A stretch of 64,000 nucleotides of DNA from UBA7957 sp965224675 (GCA_965224675.1 CBDDAA010000004.1:2418001-2482000); one strand, 5' to 3'. Counted from the stretch's first letter, positions 52,586 to 62,541 are shown. Numbers and translations are program-made. Notes: generated by a model not told the origin, from the sequence alone.

Positions 52586-54079
52586 GTGGCAGATTTCGAA
52601 ACACCAAAATTTAGGGAATACCCGATTATTCCAAAACTGCAACCTGGCGTTATGGCTCACAGCAGCCCTTTCCCTGCAAAACCAAAACATCAGGAACCTC
52701 TCGGATTTCCGGGTGAACTCGTTGAGGATTGGGAAGAAAAAGCAATTGATAAAATGGGCGACTTACTGGGCAAGTATCGCTCCCTTAAAGTCTATCTCGA
52801 CAGCTGTGTAAAGTGCGGCGCCTGTACGGACAAATGCCACTACTACATCGGCACTAAAGATCCTAAAAACATGCCTGTTGCCCGGCAGGATCTTTTTCGC
52901 AACGTCTACCGTCGATACTTCACCTTTGCAGGGAAGTATTTCCCAAAACTGGTCGGTGCCGTAGACATTAGTAAAGAGGTTATTGATGATTGGTACAGCT
53001 ATTTTCACCAATGTTCTGAATGTCGTCGATGCTCGGTTTATTGTCCCTATGGGATAGATACAGCCGAGATTACCATGGCTGCCCGCGAAGTAATGGACAC
53101 GATCGGTGTCGGCATGAAATACAATAACGAAATAATTGGCAAGGCCCAGAAAATTGGTAACAACCTGGGCCTGCCCGGACCTGCTTTAAAAGACACACTG
53201 GAATCACTTGAAGAAGAGGTCGAGGAAGACACAGGTGTTGCTGTAAAATTTCCATTGGATGTAAAAGGCGCCGATATTCTGCTCGTAACACCGTCTGCCG
53301 ATTTTTTTGCCGAACCACATATAGATGGCCTGATTGGCTACGCCAAAGTCTTTCATCAGGCAGGCGCTAGCTGGACGATAAGCTCTTATGCATCTGAGGC
53401 AGCAAATTTTGGCTTGTTTATCGGCAGCTACGAGAACATGCAAAAACTTGCATTGCGCATTCGTAAAGAAGCGCTGGAACTGGGTGTAAAACGCATTGTA
53501 TTTGGAGAGTGTGGACATGCCTGGCGTGTCGCCTATAGCTTCTTAAACACCTTAGCCGGGCCGTTCGATTTTTTAGATCCAAATTATCCAGTGCCTCAGC
53601 ATATATGTGAATATACATACGACTTAATTCAAAAAAATGCCCTGACATTTGACAAGTCCGTAAATGATGACATGGTGCTGACTTTTCATGACTCATGCAA
53701 CGTTGCTCGTGCATCACGCATGGGGTCCAAACCCGGTGGTCAATTTGAGATACCGCGTGAAATAATCAGAGCAGTTTGTAACAATTTTTACGATATGCCG
53801 GCCGACACTACCCACCAAGGCACTTTCTGTTGCGGTGGCGGTGGCGGTCTGTTAACTGATGATTTAATGGAAATAAGAGTTAAAGGCGCCCTACCCAGAA
53901 TGGAAGCACTAAAACACGTAGTGGAAGAATATGGAGTTACCCACATGGCCGCCATCTGTGCGATTTGCAAAAGTCAGTTTACCAAGGTCCTACCCTATTA
54001 CGAATTTAGTATGGATCAGATTGTCAGTGTACATCAGCTCGTCAGCAACGCAATTGTGCTCGACGGGCAAAACGATTAA
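52586..54079 (+). CDS. dsrK: DsrMKJOP complex, HdrD-like iron-sulfur subunit DsrK
   Basis: Cytoplasmic Fe-S protein thought to act on the DsrC cysteine pair. GTG start at 52586 after a CGGAGAACT site. Two [4Fe-4S] motifs near the N-terminus: Cys74-x2-Cys77-x2-Cys80-x3-Cys84, and CSECRRCSVYCPYG. The C-terminal CCG domains include FHDSCNVAR and GTFCCGGGGGLL, the special cluster site of heterodisulfide reductase-like proteins. 497 residues. Confidence 0.97.
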   Translation: MADFETPKFREYPIIPKLQPGVMAHSSPFPAKPKHQEPLGFPGELVEDWEEKAIDKMGDLLGKYRSLKVYLDSCVKCGACTDKCHYYIGTKDPKNMPVARQDLFRNVYRRYFTFAGKYFPKLVGAVDISKEVIDDWYSYFHQCSECRRCSVYCPYGIDTAEITMAAREVMDTIGVGMKYNNEIIGKAQKIGNNLGLPGPALKDTLESLEEEVEEDTGVAVKFPLDVKGADILLVTPSADFFAEPHIDGLIGYAKVFHQAGASWTISSYASEAANFGLFIGSYENMQKLALRIRKEALELGVKRIVFGECGHAWRVAYSFLNTLAGPFDFLDPNYPVPQHICEYTYDLIQKNALTFDKSVNDDMVLTFHDSCNVARASRMGSKPGGQFEIPREIIRAVCNNFYDMPADTTHQGTFCCGGGGGLLTDDLMEIRVKGALPRMEALKHVVEEYGVTHMAAICAICKSQFTKVLPYYEFSMDQIVSVHQLVSNAIVLDGQND

Positions 54080-54115
54080 TTTTTTAAGAATGGCTCACCT
54101 CAAACGGAGGATCCG

Positions 54116-56068
54116 ATGGCAACGTCCAGCGATGACATGAAAAAATCAATAACCTGGCGCCGATATGAAGACGGCGATCAACAGTGGAAGTCCCTAACAG
54201 ACCAGGTTTTCAATGAAGATACATCTTATCAATGCCCCACCTACGTTCATCGAACGCCACCCTGTCAGGGCAGCTGCCCCTCTGGTGAGGATATTCGCGG
54301 ATATTTGGATATAGTACGAGGAATTGAAAAACCACCCGAAGGTGTGAGCATGCAGGAATTTGCCTTCCGCCGCTCTACAGATGCCAACCCCTTCCCTTCA
54401 ATGATGGGTCGAGTATGTCCGGCCCCCTGCCAGGATGGTTGCAATCGAAATAATGTAGATGATTTTGTCGGAATTAATGCGGTAGAACAGTATATCGGTG
54501 ATACTGCCCATAGCGAAGGTTTCAAGTTTGAGCAAGCACCTGCATTAAATGGCAAAAAGATAGCGATCATTGGTGGTGGGCCTGCAGGAATGTCAGCGGC
54601 CTATCATTTACGTCGAAAGGGTTATGCCAGTACTATTTTTGACGACCACGATGAGTTAGGCGGTATGTTCCGTTATGGAATACCTGGTTATAGAACACCA
54701 CGTGAATATCTGGATAGTGAGATTTCCCGTATTCTCGATTTAGGCGGTATTGATATCCAGTTAAGTACCCGTGTAGGCAAAGATGTTGACGTTGAATCGC
54801 TGGAAAAAGACTACGATGCAGTCTTATGGGCCATAGGTTGCAAATCCGGGCGATCATTGCCGCTTGATAACAGTGATGCGCCCAATTGTGTTTCTGGGGT
54901 TGCGTTTCTGGAAGCATTTAACAAGGGAACCATGCAGGTAACCACCAATCGCGTTGTTTGTGTTGGAGGAGGAGATACCTCTATTGACGTCGTCTCCGTT
55001 GCCAGGCGTTTGGGCAAGATTAATACGCTGAAGGATGAGGAACTGCCAGAGCACGTAATTGGTGGATATGTAGCTCATGATTCGGCCTATGCAGCCGCCC
55101 GTGAAGGCGCGCAAGTAACTCTGACCTCACTTTTTGCCAGAGCCGAAATGACAGCAACCGATCACGAGGTTGAAGATGCATTAAGGGAAGGCGTCACTAT
55201 CCTTGATGGCGTAATGCCTATCGAAATTATTGTTGCTGACAATGGACGGGCAACTGGCCTGCGTATGGCAAAGTGTACTATGGAAGACGGACGTCCCAGT
55301 GCCGTCGAGGGTAGCGAGTTTGTCATTGAGTGTGATTTGATTGTATCCGCTATCGGCCAGTCAGGTGATTTAAGTGGACTGGAAGATTATGACAATGGTC
55401 GTGGTTTAATGGACGCTGATGCATTTTATCAAATGCCTGGAAAACCAGGACACTTTGTGGCCGGCGATATTATTCGCCCTCACCTGCTGACAACGGCAAT
55501 TGGTCAGGCATCGATTGCAGCTGAGAGTATTCACAATTATCTAAATGATATCAGTATTAGAAAGCGACCCAAGGTTGATGTGCATCATTTTGATTTATTG
55601 CAAAAACTCGCCGATTCAGGACTCTCAGTATCTGAATATGAACACAAAAGTGACTGGGGTACGAACTCAGCTGATTATGCTATTCACAATTTCGAAGATC
55701 GCTCTGCACATGAGGTCATCTCCACCGATAAAATGTTCCTCGGCCATTTTCCTCCCGTCAGCAGAAATATCCGCGAATCATCGGTGCCTGATTCTGATCA
55801 GGTATTGGGACATTTTGAAGATCGACTAAAAGTTCTTTCTGAGGATAACGCGGTTGGAGAAGCTGAACGCTGTATGAGTTGTGGTATGTGCTTTGAGTGT
55901 GACAACTGTGTTATTTACTGTCCACAAGATGCCGTATTCAGGGTTAAAAAAGACAAGTCAACGACGGGCCGTTATGTCGATACCGATTATAATAAGTGCA
56001 TAGGTTGTCATATTTGCTCTGATGTATGTCCAACGGGCTATATTGATATGGCATTGGGTACTCACTAA
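54116..56068 (+). CDS. dsrL: NAD(P)H:acceptor oxidoreductase DsrL
   Basis: Iron-sulfur flavoprotein required for sulfur oxidation, relative of glutamate synthase small subunit; takes electrons released by DsrAB to NAD(P). N-terminal cluster region VCPAPCQDGCNRN, FAD site GGGPAGMSAAYHLRRKG, NAD(P) site VGGGDTSIDVVSVARR, and a C-terminal ferredoxin part with CMSCGMCFECDNCVIYCP and CIGCHICSDVCPTG. 650 residues, matching the DsrL-1 group with extended C-terminus. Its stop overlaps the region before dsrJ (19 bp gap). Confidence 0.96.
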   Translation: MATSSDDMKKSITWRRYEDGDQQWKSLTDQVFNEDTSYQCPTYVHRTPPCQGSCPSGEDIRGYLDIVRGIEKPPEGVSMQEFAFRRSTDANPFPSMMGRVCPAPCQDGCNRNNVDDFVGINAVEQYIGDTAHSEGFKFEQAPALNGKKIAIIGGGPAGMSAAYHLRRKGYASTIFDDHDELGGMFRYGIPGYRTPREYLDSEISRILDLGGIDIQLSTRVGKDVDVESLEKDYDAVLWAIGCKSGRSLPLDNSDAPNCVSGVAFLEAFNKGTMQVTTNRVVCVGGGDTSIDVVSVARRLGKINTLKDEELPEHVIGGYVAHDSAYAAAREGAQVTLTSLFARAEMTATDHEVEDALREGVTILDGVMPIEIIVADNGRATGLRMAKCTMEDGRPSAVEGSEFVIECDLIVSAIGQSGDLSGLEDYDNGRGLMDADAFYQMPGKPGHFVAGDIIRPHLLTTAIGQASIAAESIHNYLNDISIRKRPKVDVHHFDLLQKLADSGLSVSEYEHKSDWGTNSADYAIHNFEDRSAHEVISTDKMFLGHFPPVSRNIRESSVPDSDQVLGHFEDRLKVLSEDNAVGEAERCMSCGMCFECDNCVIYCPQDAVFRVKKDKSTTGRYVDTDYNKCIGCHICSDVCPTGYIDMALGTH

Positions 56069-56087
56069 CCGATTACTCGGACTCTTC

Positions 56088-56591
56088 ATGAAACGGGTTT
56101 ATTCTCACTTGAAAAATATTACGGCTGGAATTGTTCTGCTGACACTGACACTTGCAGTGAATGCGGATGAAAGTGGTGGCTTATTGCCACCGCTGGCAAA
56201 GGCAAAAGGCGAGCAATGTGTAGAACCCACTGATGTTATGCGCAGGAATCACTTTGAATACATTCTCCATCAGCGAGACCAAACCTTGTACCAGGGGATT
56301 CGTGCATCGAAATACAGTCTGGTTGAGTGCATAGATTGTCACGTTTTACCCGATGAAAATAATGCTTATGTCTCGCATGATGAATCAGAGCATTTCTGCA
56401 CTACTTGTCATGAGGTTGCAGCAGTGAAAATTGATTGTTTTGAATGCCACTCAGATAGACCCGTCGATATGAGCCAACGCCATAACGGTGGCTCAATGGG
56501 GAAATCTGCTAAATTCAATGCTGATAAGTCTCGAATATCTTCAACATTGACGATACAAAACTCCCTTAAAACGCTGCAGGCAAAAAAATAG
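56088..56591 (+). CDS. dsrJ: DsrMKJOP complex, triheme cytochrome c DsrJ
   Basis: Periplasmic triheme cytochrome. The start is ATG 56088, giving a signal peptide or anchor ending AVNADESGG; a start at 56022 would lie inside dsrL. Three CxxCH sites: CIDCH (81-85), CTTCH (104-108) and CFECH (117-121). Cys44 in GEQCVEPTDVMR corresponds to the Cys that ligates the unusual His/Cys haem of A. vinosum DsrJ. 167 residues. Confidence 0.95.
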   Translation: MKRVYSHLKNITAGIVLLTLTLAVNADESGGLLPPLAKAKGEQCVEPTDVMRRNHFEYILHQRDQTLYQGIRASKYSLVECIDCHVLPDENNAYVSHDESEHFCTTCHEVAAVKIDCFECHSDRPVDMSQRHNGGSMGKSAKFNADKSRISSTLTIQNSLKTLQAKK

Positions 56592-56595
56592 TTCT

Positions 56596-57363
56596 ATGAA
56601 GAATCCAGATTACAGCGACAATAGTTTGATTAAGCCATCAAGGCGCGGATTTATCGCCGGCGCCACCGCCCTGGGTATGGCGAGTATAGCACCGGGCATA
56701 TTCCTGTATGGCAATGCGCAGGCTAAATCTGCAAACGAGCCGGTCTCTTCCAGTGTACGTTGGGGCATGTTAATCGATACCAACCAATTAACAGATGAAG
56801 AGATCGATACGGCTGTGCAAGCCTGCAGCAAAGAACATGGTGTCAGCGGTCATGACAGACCTGAAACAGACGCACAGTGGATTCGTAAAGTACGGGTAAA
56901 GGATACGTCAACCCAACACGTAAGCACGCTTCCTATTATGTGCCAGCATTGTGAATCTGCGCCGTGTGTAGATGTATGTCCAACAGGTGCCAGTTTTAAA
57001 CGTGCGGACGGTATTGTACTGGTCGATAAGCACATCTGTATCGGCTGTCGCTACTGCATGATGGCTTGTCCTTATAAAGCCCGGTCCTTTATTCATGAAA
57101 AAACGACAGGCCAGCTGCCAACCGCGCCAAGAGGCAAAGGTACTGTTGAAAGCTGTACTCTCTGTGTACATCGCATAGACAAGGACGGTATTAATGCAGT
57201 CCCGGCTTGCGCTGAGGCAGTCAATAAAGGTAAAAAAGCCATATTATTTGGTGATCTGAATGATCCGGACAGCGAGATTTCCACGGCATTAGCCAAGTTC
57301 GGTGGTACACAGATACGCGGAGACTTGGGTCTGAACCCAGGTATCCGTTACTGGGGGATTTAG
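56596..57363 (+). CDS. dsrO: DsrMKJOP complex, periplasmic ferredoxin-like subunit DsrO
   Basis: Fe-S protein exported by the Tat system: twin-arginine motif SRRGFIAGATALGM at residues 13-26. Cys groups for four clusters are seen: MCQHCESAPCVDVCPTGA, CIGCRYCMMACPYKA, SCTLCVHRID and PACAEAV. It transfers electrons between DsrJ and DsrP. 255 residues; ATG 4 bp after dsrJ and 2 bp before dsrP, thus tightly coupled. Confidence 0.97.
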   Translation: MKNPDYSDNSLIKPSRRGFIAGATALGMASIAPGIFLYGNAQAKSANEPVSSSVRWGMLIDTNQLTDEEIDTAVQACSKEHGVSGHDRPETDAQWIRKVRVKDTSTQHVSTLPIMCQHCESAPCVDVCPTGASFKRADGIVLVDKHICIGCRYCMMACPYKARSFIHEKTTGQLPTAPRGKGTVESCTLCVHRIDKDGINAVPACAEAVNKGKKAILFGDLNDPDSEISTALAKFGGTQIRGDLGLNPGIRYWGI

Positions 57364-57365
57364 CA

Positions 57366-58565
57366 GTGGCCAAGACTGTTTATTCTGAGATCCAAGGCCG
57401 CTCGGTTGGATTTTTCGCCCTGCTTGCAGGTATTACTGTCGTCGTATTGGCAGCTTTGTACGCCGTCCATCATATGGAGAGTGAAGGCCACTATATTACA
57501 GGCATGTCAAATCAGATTGTATGGGGCGTGCCGCATGTGTTTGCAATCTTTCTTATCGTTGCCGCATCAGGGGCACTGAATGTAGCGTCGATTGGTACCG
57601 TATTTGGTAAAGCCGCTTATAAGCCATTGAATCGATTGTCAGCAATATTATCGATAACATTGCTGGCAGGTGGTTTGATGGTTTTGGTTCTTGATCTTGG
57701 TCGCCCTGATCGATTGATCATCGCCATGACCCGTTATAATTTCAAATCAATCTTTGCCTGGAACATCATTTTATATAACGGTTTTTTCTTGATTACGGGT
57801 GTGTATCTGTGGATGATGATGGAACGTCGAATGCAGCAATATAGCAAATATGTCGGCGTAGTTGCGTTTGTTTGGCGATTGGTTTTGACGACGGGAACAG
57901 GTTCAATTTTTGGATTTTTAATAGCCAGACAAGGCTACGATGCGGCTATTCTCGCGCCCATGTTCATCTTCATGTCGTTTTCTTTTGGACTCGCCATTTA
58001 CATCCTGTTCCTGATGGCAGCTTTCAAAGGCACTGATCGAGTATTAGGCGATGAAATACTCAATCGATTAAAAAACCTGCTCGGAATATTTATCGCCTCT
58101 GTATTTTACATTTCTGTCGCCTACCACCTGACAAATCTTTATGCAACCGAACATCATGAATGGGAAAAATTTATGCTCGTCAGTGGTGGCATCTATACGG
58201 CTTTGTTTTGGATTGGTTATGTAATCATTGGAACCATTGCACCACTGATTTTGATTTATTCAAAACGATTCAGGCAAAACCGATCGTTCATTGTATTAGC
58301 CTGTACACTAACATTGATCGGTGCATTGGCTTATCTTTACACTATTATTATCGGCGGTCAGGCTTTCCCCTTGTCTTTATTTCCAGGAAAAGAAGTCAGC
58401 AGTAGTTTTTATGACGGTGTCGTAGCGAACTATACACCGTCTGCATGGGAGTTCATGTTAGGGTTTGGGGGAATCGCGGTCACGATCGGTATAACACTCT
58501 TTTCTATTAAAGTGCTGCCTTTACTGCCAACAACACTTGCGAACTCTCCTGAAAAAGCGCTATGA
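57366..58565 (+). CDS. dsrP: DsrMKJOP complex, NrfD-like membrane subunit DsrP
   Basis: Integral membrane quinone-interacting protein of the NrfD/PsrC family, about ten helices. GTG start at 57366, two bases after the dsrO stop. Conserved stretches: VLDLGRPDRLIIAMTRYN and AWNIILYNGFFLI. 399 residues. With DsrM it forms the two membrane modules of DsrMKJOP. Confidence 0.95.
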   Translation: MAKTVYSEIQGRSVGFFALLAGITVVVLAALYAVHHMESEGHYITGMSNQIVWGVPHVFAIFLIVAASGALNVASIGTVFGKAAYKPLNRLSAILSITLLAGGLMVLVLDLGRPDRLIIAMTRYNFKSIFAWNIILYNGFFLITGVYLWMMMERRMQQYSKYVGVVAFVWRLVLTTGTGSIFGFLIARQGYDAAILAPMFIFMSFSFGLAIYILFLMAAFKGTDRVLGDEILNRLKNLLGIFIASVFYISVAYHLTNLYATEHHEWEKFMLVSGGIYTALFWIGYVIIGTIAPLILIYSKRFRQNRSFIVLACTLTLIGALAYLYTIIIGGQAFPLSLFPGKEVSSSFYDGVVANYTPSAWEFMLGFGGIAVTIGITLFSIKVLPLLPTTLANSPEKAL

Positions 58566-58618
58566 GAACACGCTAGGGGCCGGCTTCTCTCGTGACTAAA
58601 TAACCGACGAGTTCGACT

Positions 58619-60028
58619 ATGCCACACGTTTTTCTCTCAGCTGCGCATAAATCATCTGGAAAAACAACGATAAGTCTCGGCCTTATTGAACTTTTCAGGC
58701 GCGCAGGATTAAGCGTGGCACCCTGTAAAAAGGGTCCTGATTACATTGATCCTATCTGGCTTTCAATTGCAGCCAGGCACGCCTGTAAGAACCTGGACAC
58801 TTTTATATGCAGTGAAGAAGAAGTCATTGAAGACTTCAATGAAGCATCAAAGAACTCAGATATCACCATTATCGAGGGTAATAAAGGCTTGTACGACGGT
58901 GTCGCACTTGATGGAAGCAATAGCAATGCAGCCGTTGCAAAGCTTCTCAAAGCGCCGGTAATTCTTGTCATAGATTGTCGTGGTATAACACGTGGAATAG
59001 CCCCGCTTCTACTCGGTTACCAGATATTTGACCGCGAAGTTCAAATAAAAGGCGTGATTTTAAATCGTGTGGGTGGAGAGCGCCATGAGTCTAAATTGCG
59101 TGCCAGTGTTGAGCACTTTACGGATATTCCAGTTATGGGGGCGGTACACGAGTGTGCAGAGCTAAATATTGATCAACAACATCTTGGCCTTGTCCCCGGC
59201 AATGAGGTATCGCAGGCAGTAGATAAAATCTACACAATCGCGAATCATTTACAAGATTCAATCGATTTACAACGCATTATTGATACAGCGAACGCAGCTG
59301 AGTTTACTGAATCGGCATTTAAAATTGCACAACACACACAACCATCAACAGAATTCAACGGTCTGCGAATCGGTATAGCAACAGACAAGGCATTCGGATT
59401 TTACTATCCCGATGATCTAAGAGTGTTTAAAGAATATGGCGCATCACTGATTAACTTCAATACGCTTGAAGACAGGCGCTTACCTGAAAATCTGGATGCA
59501 CTGTTTATTGGCGGTGGATTCCCGGAAAGGCACGCACAGGCACTTTCTGACAACAGCACACTGCGCCATGAAATCCATGAGAAAATAGAATCCGGTTTAC
59601 CAGCGTATGCTGAATGTGGCGGACTCATGTACCTTAGCGCCTCTATAGTTTGGCAGAACAAGCAGCACGAAATGGTCGGTATTATCAATTCGACCTGCAC
59701 AATGCATGAAAAACCAAAAGGTCGCGGATATGTGAAACTTGAGCGTACAGACCAGCAATTATGGCCGAATACGGCAAAGGCATTTAAAACAATCCATGCG
59801 CATGAGTTTCACTACTCACATATTGACAATTTACCAGAAAACAGTAGATTCACATACCGATTATCACGCGGCACGGGCATTGACGGCGAACATGATGGAT
59901 TGATTTATAATAACCTGCTTGCTTCCTACACACATATGCGCCATACCAAGGCAAATCCGTGGGTTTTGAATTTCCTGAGGTTTATTGCTCAACAAAAACA
60001 AAACCTAAACTTATCGTCAAGAGATTAA
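58619..60028 (+). CDS. dsrN: siroheme amidase DsrN
   Basis: Homologue of cobyrinic acid a,c-diamide synthase (CbiA/CobB) that amidates the siroheme of DsrAB to siroamide. P-loop AHKSSGKTTISLG at the N-terminus and a class I glutamine amidotransferase domain with the Cys in AYAECGGLMYLS near residue 330; IHAHEFHYSHI holds the paired His. 469 residues. Genuine cobalamin genes are not nearby, and location in the dsr operon decides the role. Confidence 0.95.
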   Translation: MPHVFLSAAHKSSGKTTISLGLIELFRRAGLSVAPCKKGPDYIDPIWLSIAARHACKNLDTFICSEEEVIEDFNEASKNSDITIIEGNKGLYDGVALDGSNSNAAVAKLLKAPVILVIDCRGITRGIAPLLLGYQIFDREVQIKGVILNRVGGERHESKLRASVEHFTDIPVMGAVHECAELNIDQQHLGLVPGNEVSQAVDKIYTIANHLQDSIDLQRIIDTANAAEFTESAFKIAQHTQPSTEFNGLRIGIATDKAFGFYYPDDLRVFKEYGASLINFNTLEDRRLPENLDALFIGGGFPERHAQALSDNSTLRHEIHEKIESGLPAYAECGGLMYLSASIVWQNKQHEMVGIINSTCTMHEKPKGRGYVKLERTDQQLWPNTAKAFKTIHAHEFHYSHIDNLPENSRFTYRLSRGTGIDGEHDGLIYNNLLASYTHMRHTKANPWVLNFLRFIAQQKQNLNLSSRD

Positions 60029-60030
60029 TC

Positions 60031-60366
60031 ATGCCGTCTAACAAACAACCCTTAATACTAAGTGATAATGCTGCACGTCAGGTAAAAGAGAGTGCGGAGC
60101 AATCAAATATGCAATCGATAGCACTAAGAATTGCCGTGGAAAAACTCGATTCCGGTGAACTTCGCTATGCAATGGGTTTTGATGATGTCGATGATAAAGG
60201 CGGTATGAAATATGAGTCAAATGGTGTTGAGATTGTTATCCCTGACAATAGCATCGCCTTGTTACAGGATACAATTCTGGATTACGTAAAACTGGACGAT
60301 GGCGAAAAGCAGTTTGTATTCCTCAATCCTAACGATCCTAACTACTCACCCGAAAACACTAAGTAA
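60031..60366 (+). CDS. dsrR: IscA-like protein DsrR
   Basis: A 111-residue A-type (IscA/HesB) protein without any of the three cluster cysteines. Start at ATG 60031 (MPSNKQPLILSDNAARQVKE), 2 bp after the dsrN stop; an earlier start lies inside dsrN. The fold segments ALRIAVEKLDSGELRYAMGFDD and GVEIVIPDNSIALL are evident. Lack of Cys is a known trait of DsrR in A. vinosum, where it aids dsr expression after transcription. In A. vinosum dsrS follows; here it does not. Confidence 0.92.
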   Translation: MPSNKQPLILSDNAARQVKESAEQSNMQSIALRIAVEKLDSGELRYAMGFDDVDDKGGMKYESNGVEIVIPDNSIALLQDTILDYVKLDDGEKQFVFLNPNDPNYSPENTK

Positions 60367-60466
60367 GAATGATCCCATAGAAACAATCTTTGTACACACA
60401 ATGGGTGCAACACTGGCGCTGTCGAATATTAAATGAATAATTATGGTAAGATTTAACAACCATAAC

Positions 60467-60497
60467 GTTAACAAAGAAGCCTTAGTTCTTTGTTAAC
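60467..60497. terminator. perfect 12-bp hairpin between dsrR and the DUF937 gene
   Basis: GTTAACAAAGAA (60467-60478), 7-nt loop GCCTTAG, and exact complement TTCTTTGTTAAC (60486-60497). It stands 100 bp after dsrR and 35 bp before the DUF937 ATG. There is no T run and the stem is AT-rich, so it may be a leader or operator instead of an operon-end terminator. Confidence 0.45.
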
Positions 60498-60531
60498 CTT
60501 AATATAACGATCAGTAGTTCGGAGAACAGAC

Positions 60532-61089
60532 ATGAACCTTTATGACCTTGTACTTGGTGAACAAAACAAGGGCACAGTATCTCAAGTAGCCAGACAATTT
60601 GATCTTAGTGAAGATCAGGCCCGTAGTGCAATAGGACAGCTGATACCTGCACTACAGCGTGGAATGCAACACAATAGCAAAGGTGAAAAAGGTTTGGATG
60701 AGCTGCTGGCCGCTATTGAAAAAGGCAAACATCAGCGCTATGTCAATGAACCGAATATTCTCAATCAACGACAGACGACAGACGATGGGAATTCAATTTT
60801 AGGTCATATTTTTGGCAGCAAAAAAGTCAGCCGTCGTGTTGCCGACCATGCCGCCAAAGGATCGGGATTAAGCTCTGGACTGATAAAAAAGCTTTTACCA
60901 ATAGTCGCCTCTATCGCCATGGGAGCCATGAGCAAGCAAATTTTTGGTAAAGGTATACTGGGTGGCACCAACACTGGCCGGGCAAGACCCAAACAATCTC
61001 GCGGTATCGTAGCTTCAATACTTGACTCAGACAATGATGGCTCAGTTATGGATGACCTTCTGGGAATGGCCGTCAAAATGATGCGTTAA
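60532..61089 (+). CDS. DUF937 family protein
   Basis: A 185-residue protein of the DUF937 family. The N-terminal part (VSQVARQFDLSEDQARSAIGQLIPAL) is the typical helical domain, then a Gly-rich middle (SGLSSGLIKKLLPIVASIAM) and the end DSDNDGSVMDDLLGMAVKM, which looks like an EF-hand-type acidic loop. Function unknown. The strong AGTTCGGAGAAC ribosome site and its own hairpin in the leader suggest separate control from dsr. Confidence 0.88.
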   Translation: MNLYDLVLGEQNKGTVSQVARQFDLSEDQARSAIGQLIPALQRGMQHNSKGEKGLDELLAAIEKGKHQRYVNEPNILNQRQTTDDGNSILGHIFGSKKVSRRVADHAAKGSGLSSGLIKKLLPIVASIAMGAMSKQIFGKGILGGTNTGRARPKQSRGIVASILDSDNDGSVMDDLLGMAVKMMR

Positions 61090-61181
61090 GGTGATTAAAA
61101 GCACAGATAACGCTGTGTTGGAAGGGTCTGAGATTCTAATTCGAATGTGAACCTCAAACGCCCAACCGCCTTGTTATCAGC

Positions 61182-62438
61182 TTACTTATCTGCATCTGTT
61201 TTTTTCGCTTTGGATTCCGATCTGGAACGCCTGGCCAGCCGGAATATCATGGGTGATGTTCGTAGCAACGTGACGAATTTTTTACGTGCTACCAAAGGCA
61301 CCGCTGTCCTGACCTGCATCCGCCATAGTGTGATTAAAATCAATAAAGCATGAACAAAGCTGGTATAACTGAACAAAGCTTCAGGTCCAAATGCCTTGAT
61401 AAGCGCTGATGAAATCAGTGGGCCTGTCATAGCCCCCAGTGAAAAGAAAAACATCAAACCGGCTGCTACCATCACGTACTCGCCGTCTTGTGCGTGATCA
61501 TTTGCATGCGCTGCAGATAATGAATATAACGGCAAGGCAAACGCCCCGAACATGAAGATCCCCAAATAATTCAGAGTCGGTGACTGATTCGCAAACAAGG
61601 TTATAAACAAGCCGGCGAGAGTGGCACCTGCTGTGGCAATCATAAGTGCAATACGTCGATCATAACGATCGGACAGCATTCCAAGTGGATACTGTAATAC
61701 GGCCCCACCTAGAATTCCGGCGCTCATAAAACTTGCCACACTCGCTACTGACAAACCAATGCCTTGTGCATATAAGGGTCCGACTAATCGAAAAGCACTA
61801 TTGGTCAAACCAATGGAGATACAACCCAAACAGGCAATAGGTGACAAACGCCAGACACTGCCAATATCAAATTTAAAGGACACGGGCCGCTTGGGATGCG
61901 AGCGATCACCCAGTGAGACCGGCACCAAAGACAGTGTAATCATAATCGCCATCAATGCGAATAAAGTAAAGCCTTCAAAACCAAACAATGGCAGCATAAA
62001 CTGGGCACCCGTTACCGCAACGAGATCTATGATCCGATACAACGATAACACCCGGCCCCGGTCCGCATTACTCACCCCCGAATTTAACCAACTCTCGACA
62101 GTTGCAATCAAACCGGAAAAACAAAACCCCATTACAAAGCGCAACACAAGCCAACTCAATGGATTAATCATCAGTACCAATAACAGCGAACCACTTGCTG
62201 CTATGGCAGCGAGTGCCGAAAAAGTCCGGATATGCCCAACGGCCTGCAACAGACGGGGAATGAAGATACAGGCCAATAAAAATCCGCCAAAATAAGCTGA
62301 GCCAATCATGCCAATCAGCGTGGGTGAAAAACCTTCTGATGCGCCTCGCAGGGCGATTAGTGTTCCCTGCAGGCCATTTCCAGCGAGCAAAATTGCTGCG
62401 GCGATTAATAGCGGGATAAGTAAACGCAGTGATGTCAT
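61182..62438 (-). CDS. MFS transporter, YcaD-like
   Basis: A 418-residue major facilitator with 12 predicted helices. Motif-A-like loop after helix 2 is absent in classical form, but the repeat in the second half (GMLSDRYDRRIALMIATAGA) is clear, and the first half shows RFVMGFCFSGLIATVESWLN, as in the YcaD/UMF branch. The C-terminal tail is basic and long (SPMIFRLARRSRSESKAKK). Substrate unknown. Divergent from the PLP enzyme by 100 bp. Confidence 0.88.
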   Translation of the reverse strand: MTSLRLLIPLLIAAAILLAGNGLQGTLIALRGASEGFSPTLIGMIGSAYFGGFLLACIFIPRLLQAVGHIRTFSALAAIAASGSLLLVLMINPLSWLVLRFVMGFCFSGLIATVESWLNSGVSNADRGRVLSLYRIIDLVAVTGAQFMLPLFGFEGFTLFALMAIMITLSLVPVSLGDRSHPKRPVSFKFDIGSVWRLSPIACLGCISIGLTNSAFRLVGPLYAQGIGLSVASVASFMSAGILGGAVLQYPLGMLSDRYDRRIALMIATAGATLAGLFITLFANQSPTLNYLGIFMFGAFALPLYSLSAAHANDHAQDGEYVMVAAGLMFFFSLGAMTGPLISSALIKAFGPEALFSYTSFVHALLILITLWRMQVRTAVPLVARKKFVTLLRTSPMIFRLARRSRSESKAKKTDADK

Positions 62439-62541
62439 AACGCAGCTTGTATCATGAAATGTAGATGGTGTGAACCTATTTATTCATGCACAATGACAAT
62501 TGTGAATGAATAACAAAGAACGCATCATTTGGAAGGCGCAC

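Noticed and set aside
60367..60531. dsrS after dsrR
   Set aside because: No frame here or in the next genes resembles DsrS; the next gene is DUF937.
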